DNA from: Porphyromonas asaccharolytica DSM 20707
GTDB taxonomy: Bacteria > Bacteroidota > Bacteroidia > Bacteroidales > Porphyromonadaceae
DNA length: 64,000 nt
Reading direction: 5' to 3'
Assembly (NCBI RefSeq): GCF_000212375.1
Contig: NC_015501.1
Span: 682,001 to 746,000, forward strand
The notes beneath the pieces were generated by a model. That model worked only from the letters and a program-made list of their open reading frames with translations, made no database searches and had not been told where the DNA came from. Both the position numbers and the translations under genes were made by a program. Below, in pieces: positions 8,796 through 16,854 of this stretch; within the stretch, counting starts at the first letter, position 1, and every line of letters begins with the position of its first letter.

Positions 8796-9464
8796 TTAGT
8801 TCTCTCCAGTAAATGTCTCGGAGGTCTCACCCGTTGCCGAGGAGACATCTTTCATCCGGAGGGTTAGACCGATTGTCTTTAAGAGGATCTTGAGGTCTAG
8901 TGCCAAGGAGAGGTGACGTACATACCACGCATCATACTCAAAGCGACGCTGGTAGCTCAGCTTGTTGCGACCATTGATCTGCGCTAAGCCTGTGATGCCA
9001 GGACGCACCTCATAGCGCACGCGCTGTGCTGGTGTGATCTCTATCGCATCGCCCTCGATAGAGACACTGATGATCTCCACCTTCCTGCGCTTCGTAGGGA
9101 TCTGACGGTAAGTAGCTAGGAAGGGGCGCGGACCCACGAGACTCATATCGCCTCGTAGTACATTCCACAGCTGCGGTAGCTCGTCGATGGAGGTCTTGCG
9201 GATAAACCGCCCCATGGCGGTCAGTCTCTTCGCATCGGGGAGCAGATTGCCCGCAGCATCACGCTCATCAGTCATCGACTTGAACTTGTACATATTAAAG
9301 AGCCGCTCTCCTCGTCCAGGACGTGCTTGAGAGAAGAAGACCCCTGCCCCCTTATTGGCAAAGAGCATCACCACGATCACCACAAGAAGCAGTGGAGACA
9401 GGATGATGAGTCCCAGTAGGGAGCAGATGATATCTAAGAGTCGCTTGAGATAGTTACGATACAT
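8796..9464 (-). CDS. Undecaprenyl-phosphate sugar-phosphate transferase (WcaJ-like)
   Basis: 222-residue membrane enzyme of the bacterial sugar transferase family. It starts lipid-linked polysaccharide assembly by moving a sugar 1-phosphate from a nucleotide sugar to undecaprenyl phosphate. The N-terminus has one hydrophobic hairpin (about residues 10-33). The cytoplasmic catalytic part shows [31 protein letters not shown] and [11 protein letters not shown], all family signatures. The short form lacks the extra N-terminal membrane domain of full WcaJ. Last gene of a six-gene minus-strand cluster, 6 bp after its neighbour. Sugar specificity cannot be read from sequence. Confidence 0.9.
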   Translation of the reverse strand: MYRNYLKRLLDIICSLLGLIILSPLLLVVIVVMLFANKGAGVFFSQARPGRGERLFNMYKFKSMTDERDAAGNLLPDAKRLTAMGRFIRKTSIDELPQLWNVLRGDMSLVGPRPFLATYRQIPTKRRKVEIISVSIEGDAIEITPAQRVRYEVRPGITGLAQINGRNKLSYQRRFEYDAWYVRHLSLALDLKILLKTIGLTLRMKDVSSATGETSETFTGEN

Positions 9465-9470
9465 ACTTGT

Positions 9471-10466
9471 CTATGAAACAGGGGGGAGTATGTGAGCAAT
9501 TAGATTGAAAAGCCAGGGAGAGCGGTGAGCTATACAGATGAGTGGAGCACCCTTACGACCCGCATAGCGCATGAGGAGCTTGTAGTCTCCCGACTGCTCC
9601 ATACGCTGCGTGTACGCTTTGAGTTCGGAGACCTTGCCATAGCGAGCGATCATACGTAGGCTGAGTCGATAGTTGGTGGAGGCTTTGTCTAGATAGAAGT
9701 CTCGCAAAGCGGGCATCTCCTCGGCATACTGCATTAAGCTCAAGGCTCCCTCTAGGCGAGAGAAAGCACGAAGCTGTAAAGTGTGTGCACTATGGATAGA
9801 TGAGTCTGCTCTCTGATAGTAGTAATAAGCTACGACAGGGACGAGAAGTGCTCGCTCGGCAAAGGCTGTGTAGTGCCAGTAGAAGAGGGCATCCTCATGG
9901 AGCAACCCCTCCATAAATCGCGCCTGATGCTCCTCCAGCATGGAGCGTCGCCACAGGAAAGCCCAGATACCTCCTGATAAGTTGTGCTCTGTCAAGAGCG
10001 CTCTTCCATCGGTACACTGGAGCTGGTCGAAGTCGTGTGCCGCGCTGTCCAACCACTCGGAGGGGACCTCCTCCTCGTCTGCCTCATTGCGAACCCCAAA
10101 GCAGAGCATGTCGTACGAATCCTCTGCGATGAGAGAGAGTAGGTAACCAGCTGCGGTGCTATCTACCCAGTCATCGGCATCGACAAACCATACGTAGGCT
10201 CCCTGAGCTACCTCCAAGCCTCTATTGCGAGCTGCCGACTGTCCTTGATTGGCCTGGGTGATGATTCTTATAGTTTGCTCTGGGTGCTGTGCTTGGTAGG
10301 CCGTCACTACCTCCCGTGTCTCATCCTGGCTCCCGTCATTGATCACGATGATCTCTAGTGCTGTCGCAGCATCAGGGATAGCGACGAGGGAGTCTAGGCA
10401 ACGAACGATCGTCTTCGCTCCATTATATACTGGTATGATGACAGAGAGAGGTAGGCCTATACTCAT
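9471..10466 (-). CDS. Family 2 glycosyltransferase
   Basis: 331-residue cytoplasmic GT-A fold enzyme. The N-terminal third has SVIIPVYNGAKTIVRCLDSL, VINDGSQDET, NQGQSAARNRGLE and the metal-binding VDADDW. The C-terminal region shows LLHEDALFYW, often near the acceptor site. It probably adds one sugar to the lipid-linked repeat unit. Its start overlaps the end of the upstream gene by 4 bases, which suggests translational coupling. Donor and acceptor are unknown. Confidence 0.88.
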   Translation of the reverse strand: MSIGLPLSVIIPVYNGAKTIVRCLDSLVAIPDAATALEIIVINDGSQDETREVVTAYQAQHPEQTIRIITQANQGQSAARNRGLEVAQGAYVWFVDADDWVDSTAAGYLLSLIAEDSYDMLCFGVRNEADEEEVPSEWLDSAAHDFDQLQCTDGRALLTEHNLSGGIWAFLWRRSMLEEHQARFMEGLLHEDALFYWHYTAFAERALLVPVVAYYYYQRADSSIHSAHTLQLRAFSRLEGALSLMQYAEEMPALRDFYLDKASTNYRLSLRMIARYGKVSELKAYTQRMEQSGDYKLLMRYAGRKGAPLICIAHRSPWLFNLIAHILPPVS

Positions 10467-11311
10467 AGCTTTGCCTCCTTAGGGATATAGCGCGCATTGA
10501 TCTCTTTGCGCTCTGCATCGCACCACCAGCCCCACTTGTTGAAGTACTTGACCATCGAGGAGATGTGGTGACATAGGAGCTTAGCATCGTGATAGGAGCC
10601 TCGGCTGTGGACATGCGTGATCTTAGCCTCGGGATGACAGATCGTCTTAGAGATCTGTCCGATGCGCCTAGAGAGATCGATATCCTCGACATACATAAAG
10701 AAGCGCTCGTCAAAGCCCCCCACGCGCTCCAGTATCGCCATGCGTGTAAACATGAAGCAACCAGACAAGTAGGGTACCTCCACAGGCTCGCTATAGTCTA
10801 GCCAGTGCATCTCGTAGCGATTGTTGATCTTATTGCGGACCCACTGACTGAAAGAGAATCGACGCAAGAGCACATCCCACGGTCTAGGCAAGAGCTTGCA
10901 GAGCTGCTGCGGACGACCATCCGGGTAGGAGACAAAAGGCGATACGAGCCCCACCTCCTCGTGCGCCTCCATGTAGGAGGTCAGCGTGTCGAGCACTGTC
11001 TCGTCAAAGCGCACATCGGGATTGATGATCACATGGTACCGTGCTCCCTGATCGTGGGCTAGGCGTATGGCTATGTTGTGTGCCTTGCCGAAGCCTAGGT
11101 TGCTCGGCTGATGCTCATAGTAGATACGTCCGTCGCCGACGGGTAGGTCTGCTAGGAAGCGCAACTCATCTGTGGGCGAATTGTCAATCAGGTAGAGACG
11201 CTTGTCGGTCTCTACCTGTGGCTGTGAGGGGGTCCTGAAGAAGTCCTCAATAATCTGCTCCACAAAGAATGCATTGCTCTTGTAGAGTACTATAGAGCCA
11301 GTTGTTAGCAC
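10463..11311 (-). CDS. Family 2 glycosyltransferase (rhamnosyltransferase-like)
   Basis: 282-residue protein with GSIVLYKSN, YLIDNSPTDE, NLGFGKAHNIAIRLA, VIINPDVRFDE, LSGCFMFTRM and MYVEDIDLSRRI. This pattern is typical of the WbbL/rhamnosyltransferase branch of family 2. The start is GTG at 11309-11311, giving a frame that begins directly with the catalytic fold. Part of the polysaccharide cluster, overlapping the next gene by 4 bases. The rhamnose assignment is by resemblance only. Confidence 0.85.
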   Translation of the reverse strand: MLTTGSIVLYKSNAFFVEQIIEDFFRTPSQPQVETDKRLYLIDNSPTDELRFLADLPVGDGRIYYEHQPSNLGFGKAHNIAIRLAHDQGARYHVIINPDVRFDETVLDTLTSYMEAHEEVGLVSPFVSYPDGRPQQLCKLLPRPWDVLLRRFSFSQWVRNKINNRYEMHWLDYSEPVEVPYLSGCFMFTRMAILERVGGFDERFFMYVEDIDLSRRIGQISKTICHPEAKITHVHSRGSYHDAKLLCHHISSMVKYFNKWGWWCDAERKEINARYIPKEAKL

Positions 11312-11334
11312 CTAGTTATTGTCTATATTATAAG

Positions 11335-12516
11335 TTATCCAAGATACTTGCGCAAGAGTTGCTGGTAGATACGATGGTACTGCAGAGCCATGCGCTGGCG
11401 ACCATACAGACCTCCCATCTCCAGAGCTTCCTGTCTATCAAACGTCACAGAGGGTGCTTTTAGTATACAATCGGCACACTGAGATACATTTCCCATATCA
11501 AATCGTAGAGCAGCCATCTGCGGGACAGATCCCAAAATCTCGCCAAAGATAGGCAAATTCGAGTGAATGACCACGCATCCCGATGCGACTCCCTCGATGA
11601 CGTTGAGCGGTAATCCCTCAGCGTGACTAGCCGTGATCAGGGCATTTGAAGCGCCTAGATAGTCCGATACACGATCGGTAAAGCCGACAAACTGCACCTG
11701 CTCACCGAGTGGCTTCGCTAGCTGCTTGCAACGTCTCTCTAGAGGGCCCTTGCCGAGGATCAAGAGACGTAGGTCACTCGGTAGCTGGTGACGCCTCTTC
11801 AGTCGGCGCAAGGCGCGGAGGATCAGCTCTGGATCTTTGCGCTTGATGAGTGATCCGCAGTATGTGATGATATAGCCTCGCTCAGGGAGTGCTAGCTGGC
11901 GACGTAGCTGCGCCTGTTCGGAGGGAGTGGCGGGAGGAGTAAAGAGCGTGTTGTCTATCCCATTAGGAGCGACATAGACATTGACCTTGGTGGGGAGCGA
12001 CTTGCGGTAGTAGTCACGACAGACATGCGAGACGCAGACCACCTCACGGTGACGAGACAGGGCGCGCATCAGGTGACGACACATGTAGTTACCGAGCAGG
12101 CGCCCCTTGCCGTAGGTGAAGTCTAGCTTAGCGATGTTGTGCTGGGTCGTCAGCAGTATGTAGCGATGAGTCAGATAACTGGTGACGATGTCTGGCTGGT
12201 AGGTGTGACTATGCACCAGTGTAATGTCGTAGTGCTGCAGGCACTCGTCGAGCAGCCTTGCCGCCGATCGGGGGAATAGCTCTAGTTGCCCACGAGTGAA
12301 GCCTAGCTCGATGATCTCGCATCCCAGCGCTTGCAGTTCGTCAGCCATCGCCTCGCCTTGAGGCTCTAGAGAGCAGAGCTGTATGATGTAAGGCTTGTAG
12401 TAGCCCTCAGGTAGTCCTGCGACAATGTCTCGCACCACAAAGAGAGGTCCTTGCGGGCGGATCTGATTCACCACGAAGGCGATCGCTCTAGGCGGTGTAG
12501 ACTCATTGGTTACCAT
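11335..12516 (-). CDS. Family 4 glycosyltransferase (GT-B fold)
   Basis: 393-residue enzyme. The N-terminal Rossmann half contains NQIRPQGPLFVVRDI and LVHSHTYQPDIV. The C-terminal donor half contains ITYCGSLIKRKDPELILRAL, LRLLILGKGPLE, VQFVGFTDRV and ITASHAEGLPLNVIEGVASG with the conserved E-x7-E pattern. Probably a retaining transferase acting on the cluster's repeat unit. Its start overlaps the end of the polymerase gene by 7 bases. Confidence 0.88.
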   Translation of the reverse strand: MVTNESTPPRAIAFVVNQIRPQGPLFVVRDIVAGLPEGYYKPYIIQLCSLEPQGEAMADELQALGCEIIELGFTRGQLELFPRSAARLLDECLQHYDITLVHSHTYQPDIVTSYLTHRYILLTTQHNIAKLDFTYGKGRLLGNYMCRHLMRALSRHREVVCVSHVCRDYYRKSLPTKVNVYVAPNGIDNTLFTPPATPSEQAQLRRQLALPERGYIITYCGSLIKRKDPELILRALRRLKRRHQLPSDLRLLILGKGPLERRCKQLAKPLGEQVQFVGFTDRVSDYLGASNALITASHAEGLPLNVIEGVASGCVVIHSNLPIFGEILGSVPQMAALRFDMGNVSQCADCILKAPSVTFDRQEALEMGGLYGRQRMALQYHRIYQQLLRKYLG

Positions 12517-13580
12517 AGCGTAGGGGTATAGATGTAGTCGTCATAGATCCATCGGTAGGTATGGAGGGAGCTGCCAGGATCCATCACATTGTTGACAGTA
12601 AAGAGGAAGTAAAGGATCATTACTCCAGCAATGGTCAGCTGATACCATCGATCCTTTACCGATAGTAGGAGGTTAGGCAGAGCCACGCAGATCATGATGC
12701 CTGGGTTGTACATAAAGCGCATTGCTACATCTGACGAGAGGGTACAGTTGTAGATCATACTGCTGAAAGCGATGAGTAGGATAGCTAGACAGGTCGTCCT
12801 ATCACGCTCCTTATCTAGATAGAGCGACCCGATGAGTAGTAGGAGCGTCATCCCGTTTTGGACCAATATATTGACCCACCCTTGGTGTGCGTCCATCTCT
12901 CGACTAGATATGTAGAAGGCGTAGCGCTCGGGGAGGATCGGCTCCAGGACATGCCCCACTACCTTGAAGAGTGGATTCCCCACAGCGAGCGTCACCACGA
13001 GCAGCACCGTCAGCACGCGCCAGTCCCACCTTATCGACATCAGCGGTAAGAGGATAAACCATATCACCGAGGAGCTGTGTACTAGACAGGAGAGGACGAC
13101 CCACAGGAAGAAGCGCCAATAGCGCCGCTCCACATAGAGATGGAAGGCTGCAAAGGTAATCATCAGAGCGAGACATTGTCGCACCCCATTGAGCGTCTCC
13201 AGATAGCCCGTATTAAAGAGGACAAAAAAGAGAATGCCCAGTGGATAGGAGATGGAGAGGCGCCGTATGCCCTGAAAAAATAGAGCAATCGTAATGGCTG
13301 AGGTGAGTATCATGAAGGAGCGAAAGCCCAGCCCTAGGGCATGCATCTCGACTATAACCCACCGCCATAGAGGCTCAAAAGCCTGAAAGGACTCAGACGA
13401 GATCCAGTTGTACCCATTCTCATACACCTCGTAGTCCTGTCCCAGTCCGACACGCAGACCGGCGAAGCCAACCAGTAGGGTAAAGGTGAAGAGCTGGTAC
13501 AGTCCCTCAAAGCGCTGGTCTCTGTAGTACAGCGCCGTGAAGAGGAGCAGTAAGCTCAGCAAGATGACGTAGGGGATCAC
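12510..13580 (-). CDS. EpsG/Wzy-like polysaccharide polymerase
   Basis: 356-residue integral membrane protein with about ten hydrophobic segments across its length. The motif GLRVGLGQDYEVYENGY near residue 45 is characteristic of the EpsG family, thought to polymerise exopolysaccharide or O-antigen repeat units at the outer face of the inner membrane. The GTG start at 13578-13580 overlaps the upstream stop. Its place among glycosyltransferases supports the role. No Wzx flippase is seen in this cluster. Confidence 0.82.
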   Translation of the reverse strand: MIPYVILLSLLLLFTALYYRDQRFEGLYQLFTFTLLVGFAGLRVGLGQDYEVYENGYNWISSESFQAFEPLWRWVIVEMHALGLGFRSFMILTSAITIALFFQGIRRLSISYPLGILFFVLFNTGYLETLNGVRQCLALMITFAAFHLYVERRYWRFFLWVVLSCLVHSSSVIWFILLPLMSIRWDWRVLTVLLVVTLAVGNPLFKVVGHVLEPILPERYAFYISSREMDAHQGWVNILVQNGMTLLLLIGSLYLDKERDRTTCLAILLIAFSSMIYNCTLSSDVAMRFMYNPGIMICVALPNLLLSVKDRWYQLTIAGVMILYFLFTVNNVMDPGSSLHTYRWIYDDYIYTPTLW

Positions 13581-14620
13581 AATCCTATGTACTCTTTGAT
13601 ACGACCTTGGTGATACTTCGTGCGCTTGTTATAGGGCGTCGCAAAGACACCCATATCCCACAGCTCTCGCAGTAGTGGTACGAGGGTCTCACGGCTTGTC
13701 TCGTCCTGCACCTTATAGAGCTGCTTGGAGATGCGATCGCATACGACCGCCCAGAGACATTGCCGCTCCCAGCACGTCCTCTGTACCTCAGATGCTGCCG
13801 TGGCATACTGCGGGAAGGTGTGCCGGATGCCAGCTATCCAGTGAGTCATCTTGTGGCACTCTGTCGAGGCACTCGTGATAGACTCTTTATTATAGTAGTA
13901 ATAGTAGAGCGGTAGCTGCGTGAGGGTGACACGAGGGGAGCGCAGCATGAGGTCGCTCCACCAGGGGAAATCCTCAAACTTCAGTCCCTCTACAAAAGGG
14001 GTTTCTACTGCGAGCTCACGACGTACCAAATGGCGCCAAGCGTAGAAGTATCGGATAGGATCTGTGACGCCATCGAACCAGCGATGATTGGTCGCATGCC
14101 TTGTCACTTCCGTCGTGCAGACCGCATGCACCTTGCTCAGGTCGTAGCGCTGAGACATGCTCCAGGGCACCACATCGCCATAAGGCTGCCCCAGCTTAGC
14201 GCGTAGGAGTAGCCGACGCTTATAGATCATGTCTGGTACCCACGATACGATGTCAGAGCGATCACGCTCCGCCAGAGCCACTGCCAGCTCGAAGGTCTGC
14301 GGGTGGATGAAGTCGTCTGAGTCCACGTAGTTGACATACTTACCCCGCGCCCAGGCTGTCCCAGCATTGCGCGCAGAGGAGAGTCCGCCGTTTTCCTTCG
14401 TTAGGATACGGAAGCGACTATCACGCTCGGCATACTCTGCGAGTATGCTTGCCGACCTGTCAGGGCTGCCGTCATCAACGCAGATCGCCTCCCAGTCAGA
14501 CATCGTCTGCCCTAGTATGCTGTCTAGACAGCGACGGAGGTACTGCTCGACATTGTAGACAGGTACGATGACCGACACCTTAGGCGTCTGGGCTTCTGCG
14601 GACTCTTGTGATAAAGACAT
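13577..14620 (-). CDS. Family 2 glycosyltransferase
   Basis: 347 residues when started at the ATG at 14618-14620; a longer frame begins with TTG at 14635, a poorer choice. GT-A motifs: SVIVPVYNVEQYLRRCLDSILG, AICVDDGSPDRS, NGGLSSARNAG, and NYVDSDDFIH with the DxD-like metal site. First gene of the polysaccharide cluster. A -7-like box (TATCTTTG on the minus strand, 14661-14668) lies about 45 bp upstream. Confidence 0.87.
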   Translation of the reverse strand: MSLSQESAEAQTPKVSVIVPVYNVEQYLRRCLDSILGQTMSDWEAICVDDGSPDRSASILAEYAERDSRFRILTKENGGLSSARNAGTAWARGKYVNYVDSDDFIHPQTFELAVALAERDRSDIVSWVPDMIYKRRLLLRAKLGQPYGDVVPWSMSQRYDLSKVHAVCTTEVTRHATNHRWFDGVTDPIRYFYAWRHLVRRELAVETPFVEGLKFEDFPWWSDLMLRSPRVTLTQLPLYYYYYNKESITSASTECHKMTHWIAGIRHTFPQYATAASEVQRTCWERQCLWAVVCDRISKQLYKVQDETSRETLVPLLRELWDMGVFATPYNKRTKYHQGRIKEYIGL

Positions 14621-14660
14621 CTCGTGGTGAATCAAGGGATGAGCAACATGTTCTTAACTG

Positions 14661-14668
14661 CAAAGATA
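14661..14668 (-). promoter_or_regulatory. Candidate -7 box of the polysaccharide cluster
   Basis: CAAAGATA reads TATCTTTG on the minus strand about 45 bp before the first glycosyltransferase start. The heptamer array begins directly upstream, so no clean TTTG -33 element is seen. Confidence 0.45.
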
Positions 14669-14676
14669 CGAAATTG

Positions 14677-14780
14677 GAGATTAGAAGTTAGAGATTAGAA
14701 ATTAGAGATCGGGGTGCAAGTCTTCCTAGTAGCACTAGTGCAACTAGAAACGGACCTCTAATCTCTAACTTCTAACCTCT
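14677..14780. repeat. Inverted pair of heptamer (GATTAGA-like) arrays
   Basis: 14677-14710 holds about four heptamers of the form (A/G)(A/G/T)TTAGA in direct order. 14756-14780 holds the complementary form (TCTAATC, TCTAACT, TCTAACC). A 45-bp spacer separates them, so the pair could form a long hairpin. It directly adjoins array copy R2. Similar arrays lie next to copies R4 and R5. Confidence 0.8.
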
Positions 14781-14787
14781 CATTCGA

Positions 14788-14950
14788 TAGCTACGTGGAA
14801 AATCTTAAATCTCCACGTGGCTATTTTTTATTTTCCACGTGAGAAATCAGAAATACTTCGGACTTATCAATTGATTCTTCCGAAGTTTCATTTGATTCTT
14901 CCGAAGAATTTTTTCTCGCCCACGTGGAGAATTTTCATTTTCCACCGAGC
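14788..14950 (+). repeat. CACGTG 22-bp module array, copy R2
   Basis: Modules begin at 14792 (TACGTG), 14814 and 14836, then core CTTCCGAAG units at 14877 and 14898 (21-bp step), then CACGTG at 14921 and a decayed CACCGA at 14943. The distance from the third to the fourth CACGTG is 85 bp, against 64 in R5, consistent with one extra 21-bp core unit (an acttcgg relic near 14855). It lies in the divergent gap before the lysine operon. Confidence 0.85.
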
Positions 14951-14989
14951 TATTCGAAAATTCCTCCCGAGAAGAGACGAGTAGCCTGT

Positions 14990-15103
14990 GTAGGGACGCA
15001 CGGGAGTGTCTAGTCGGAGGGCGTCCGTCCCCGTTAAAGCATTGATGCTGTAACCTTTGATACAACGGACGCCCTCCCGCTAGACACGATCGTGTGTCCC
15101 TAC
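14990..15103. repeat. Imperfect inverted repeat A (GTAGGGACG termini)
   Basis: The left arm reads GTAGGGACGCACG, TGTCTAG, GGAGGGCGTCCGT. The right arm is its near-complement ending CGTGTGTCCCTAC. Total about 114 bp with a ~35-bp centre. It resembles small non-autonomous inverted-repeat elements with GTAGGG ends. Frames across it are spurious. Confidence 0.75.
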
Positions 15104-15156
15104 AGATCGAGGTTACAGCGTTTGATGAATGGAATTGTCGTGCTGACGTAGCTTGT

Positions 15157-15236
15157 GTAGGGGCGGACCTACGTGTCCGCCCGCAGAATAGACTGAGCTC
15201 AGGTGAGGACGGGCGGACACACAGGTCCGCCCCTAC
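15157..15236. repeat. Inverted repeat B (GTAGGGGCGGACC termini)
   Basis: The left arm is GTAGGGGCGGACCTACGTGT plus CCGCCCG. The right arm is the complement ending GGTCCGCCCCTAC. About 80 bp in total. It shares its GTAGGG ends and general form with inverted repeat A, 54 bp to the left. Spurious VRP- or HRSAP-type peptides arise from translating it. Confidence 0.78.
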
Positions 15237-15427
15237 GGTGGAAGCTTCCACCCCGCCGAGCGGTTCACCCGAAGAGAAGTCGACTGAGTTTCCGAAACGA
15301 GAAAAAACTTCGCATTTTACTTGCATATGAACTTAGAAAGCAACGGGTTACTCGTTATACGATCCATATCAGTCGCTACTCGTGAGGTTTGCGGTCGTGG
15401 GACAGTGGATTATTCGCAAAATATTCG

Positions 15428-15435
15428 TACCTTTG
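15428..15435 (+). promoter_or_regulatory. -7 box of the lysine fermentation operon
   Basis: TACCTTTG at 15428-15435, preceded by TATTCG as in other promoters here. No good TTTG sits 19-20 bp upstream (the -33 region reads AGTGG), so the promoter may need an activator. Predicted transcript start near 15442. Confidence 0.55.
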
Positions 15436-15441
15436 AAGAGT

Positions 15442-15677
15442 TGTACGACGATGGCTACATAAAGGCTGATACTCATGGTGTCACGCAGAGTACGCTAGGC
15501 GGGGAATTGCTTGGATCCTTCTTACTCCGAGCGGTTCTGACGCTATGCTTGTGCCTAGAGGGTAAGTGCAGGCTTCACGCCACAGTAGCTGTGTCGTAGC
15601 GGTGCTACGATCTGGTGCTCCGAGCGACCAAAAACAATCTACGATAGTAAGTTCAAAATATATAAACACATAGATCT
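15442..15677 (+). other. Long untranslated leader of the lysine operon
   Basis: About 235 bases from the predicted start to the first gene. It holds a perfect 7-bp stem with GGT loop at 15594-15610 (TCGTAGC/GCTACGA). The nonamer CTCCGAGCG occurs twice (near 15525 and 15618). Only very short frames are present, none lysine-rich. I could not match it to lysine, cobalamin or glycine riboswitch consensus segments. Possibly a regulatory RNA. Confidence 0.4.
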
Positions 15678-16322
15678 ATGAAAAAATCAATCGATAAAGC
15701 AGGACTCAAAGCTAAGCTGCACGATGGTATGTCTATCATGATCGGGGGATTTCTCGCTAATGGGACTCCTGAGCGTATTGTCGACGTGCTGGTCGAGAGT
15801 GGGGTCAAGGATCTCACGATGATCGTCAACGACACCTCTTATCCTGACCGTGGCTGTGGTCGTCTCATCGCCAATAAGCAGGTCAAGCACCTGATCGTCT
15901 CTCACATCGGTACGAACCCGATGACCGCTGAGCAGATGAACAATGGTGAGCTGGAGGTCGAGTTTAGCCCTCAGGGTACACTCGCTGAGCGTATCCGCGT
16001 AGGTGGCTGCGGTCTCGGTGGCGTCCTAACGACTACGGGCCTAGGTACGATCATTGCCGATGGTAAGAAGGTGATCAATATCAACGGTCAGGACTACCTC
16101 CTCGAGCTGCCGCTACGTGCTGATATGGCTTTTATCAAGGGTACTGTCGGTGACGAGACCGGTAACCTAGTCTACAAGGGCACGACACAAAACTTCCAGC
16201 CTCTGATGGCTATGGCTGCTGACTGCGTCGTCGCTGAGATTGACGAGATCGTTCCCGTAGGGCAGATCAGCCCCGAGGCGGTACACACCTCTGGTATCTT
16301 TGTGGACTACATCTTTGAGTAA
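15678..16322 (+). CDS. atoD: Acetoacetate CoA-transferase, alpha subunit
   Basis: 214-residue alpha subunit of a 3-oxoacid-type CoA-transferase. With the beta subunit encoded at 25027-25695 it would move CoA from butyryl-CoA to acetoacetate, giving butyrate and acetoacetyl-CoA. The glycine-rich CoA region MSIMIGGFLANGTPERIVD and the segments GGCGLGGVLTTTGLGT and KGTVGDETGNLVYKGT are family hallmarks. First gene of the operon. The subunit genes of this family are normally adjacent; here they are about 8.7 kb apart at opposite ends of the lysine block. Confidence 0.9.
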   Translation: MKKSIDKAGLKAKLHDGMSIMIGGFLANGTPERIVDVLVESGVKDLTMIVNDTSYPDRGCGRLIANKQVKHLIVSHIGTNPMTAEQMNNGELEVEFSPQGTLAERIRVGGCGLGGVLTTTGLGTIIADGKKVININGQDYLLELPLRADMAFIKGTVGDETGNLVYKGTTQNFQPLMAMAADCVVAEIDEIVPVGQISPEAVHTSGIFVDYIFE

Positions 16323-16430
16323 GTCGTACAGAGATTTTATACAATATCGGAGTGATGTGGTACGAGCTTCTAGAGAGGCTCTCCTGAACGCAGGCTCTGA
16401 TCAATCAATCACTTTAATATCCCCAAAACA

Positions 16431-16823
16431 ATGGCAAATCCAAAATCAATGATCCGTCTACGTATGTCTAGTGCTGATGCGCACTATGGTGGTAACCTCG
16501 TAGATGGTGCTAAGATGCTACAGCTCTTTGGCGATGTGGCTACTGAGCTACTCATTATACAAGATGGCGATGAGGGTCTCTTCTGCGCCTACGACAAGGT
16601 CGAGTTCCTCGCTCCAGTATATGCTGGAGACTATATAGAGGCTGTCGGTGAGATCACCCAGGTCGGTAATTCATCACGCCAGATGCAGTTTGAGGCACGC
16701 AAGGTGATCGCTCCACGCACTGACATCAGTGCTTCTGCAGCAGATGTCCTTGAGGAGCCTGTCGTCGTATGTCGTGCTCATGGTACCTGCGTAGTACCTA
16801 AGAAGTGCCAGCGCAAGTCTTAA
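16431..16823 (+). CDS. kal: 3-aminobutyryl-CoA ammonia-lyase
   Basis: 130-residue hotdog-fold enzyme that eliminates ammonia from L-3-aminobutyryl-CoA to give crotonyl-CoA. The segments [40 protein letters not shown] and [11 protein letters not shown] match Kal of lysine-fermenting bacteria. It sits directly before kce, whose product is its substrate. A 108-bp gap with an imperfect hairpin separates it from the CoA-transferase gene. Confidence 0.9.
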   Translation: MANPKSMIRLRMSSADAHYGGNLVDGAKMLQLFGDVATELLIIQDGDEGLFCAYDKVEFLAPVYAGDYIEAVGEITQVGNSSRQMQFEARKVIAPRTDISASAADVLEEPVVVCRAHGTCVVPKKCQRKS

Positions 16824-16854
16824 TCTATACATCTCTCTAAAGCAGTAACTATCT

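Noticed and set aside
14847-15330. Overlapping frames over the GTAGGG inverted repeats encoding VRP- and HRSAP-type peptides
   Set aside because: These peptides are products of translating the palindromic repeats on both strands and are a common annotation artefact.
15442-15677. Lysine or cobalamin riboswitch in the lysine operon leader
   Set aside because: I could not place the conserved junction or loop sequences of either class; kept only as an unexplained leader.
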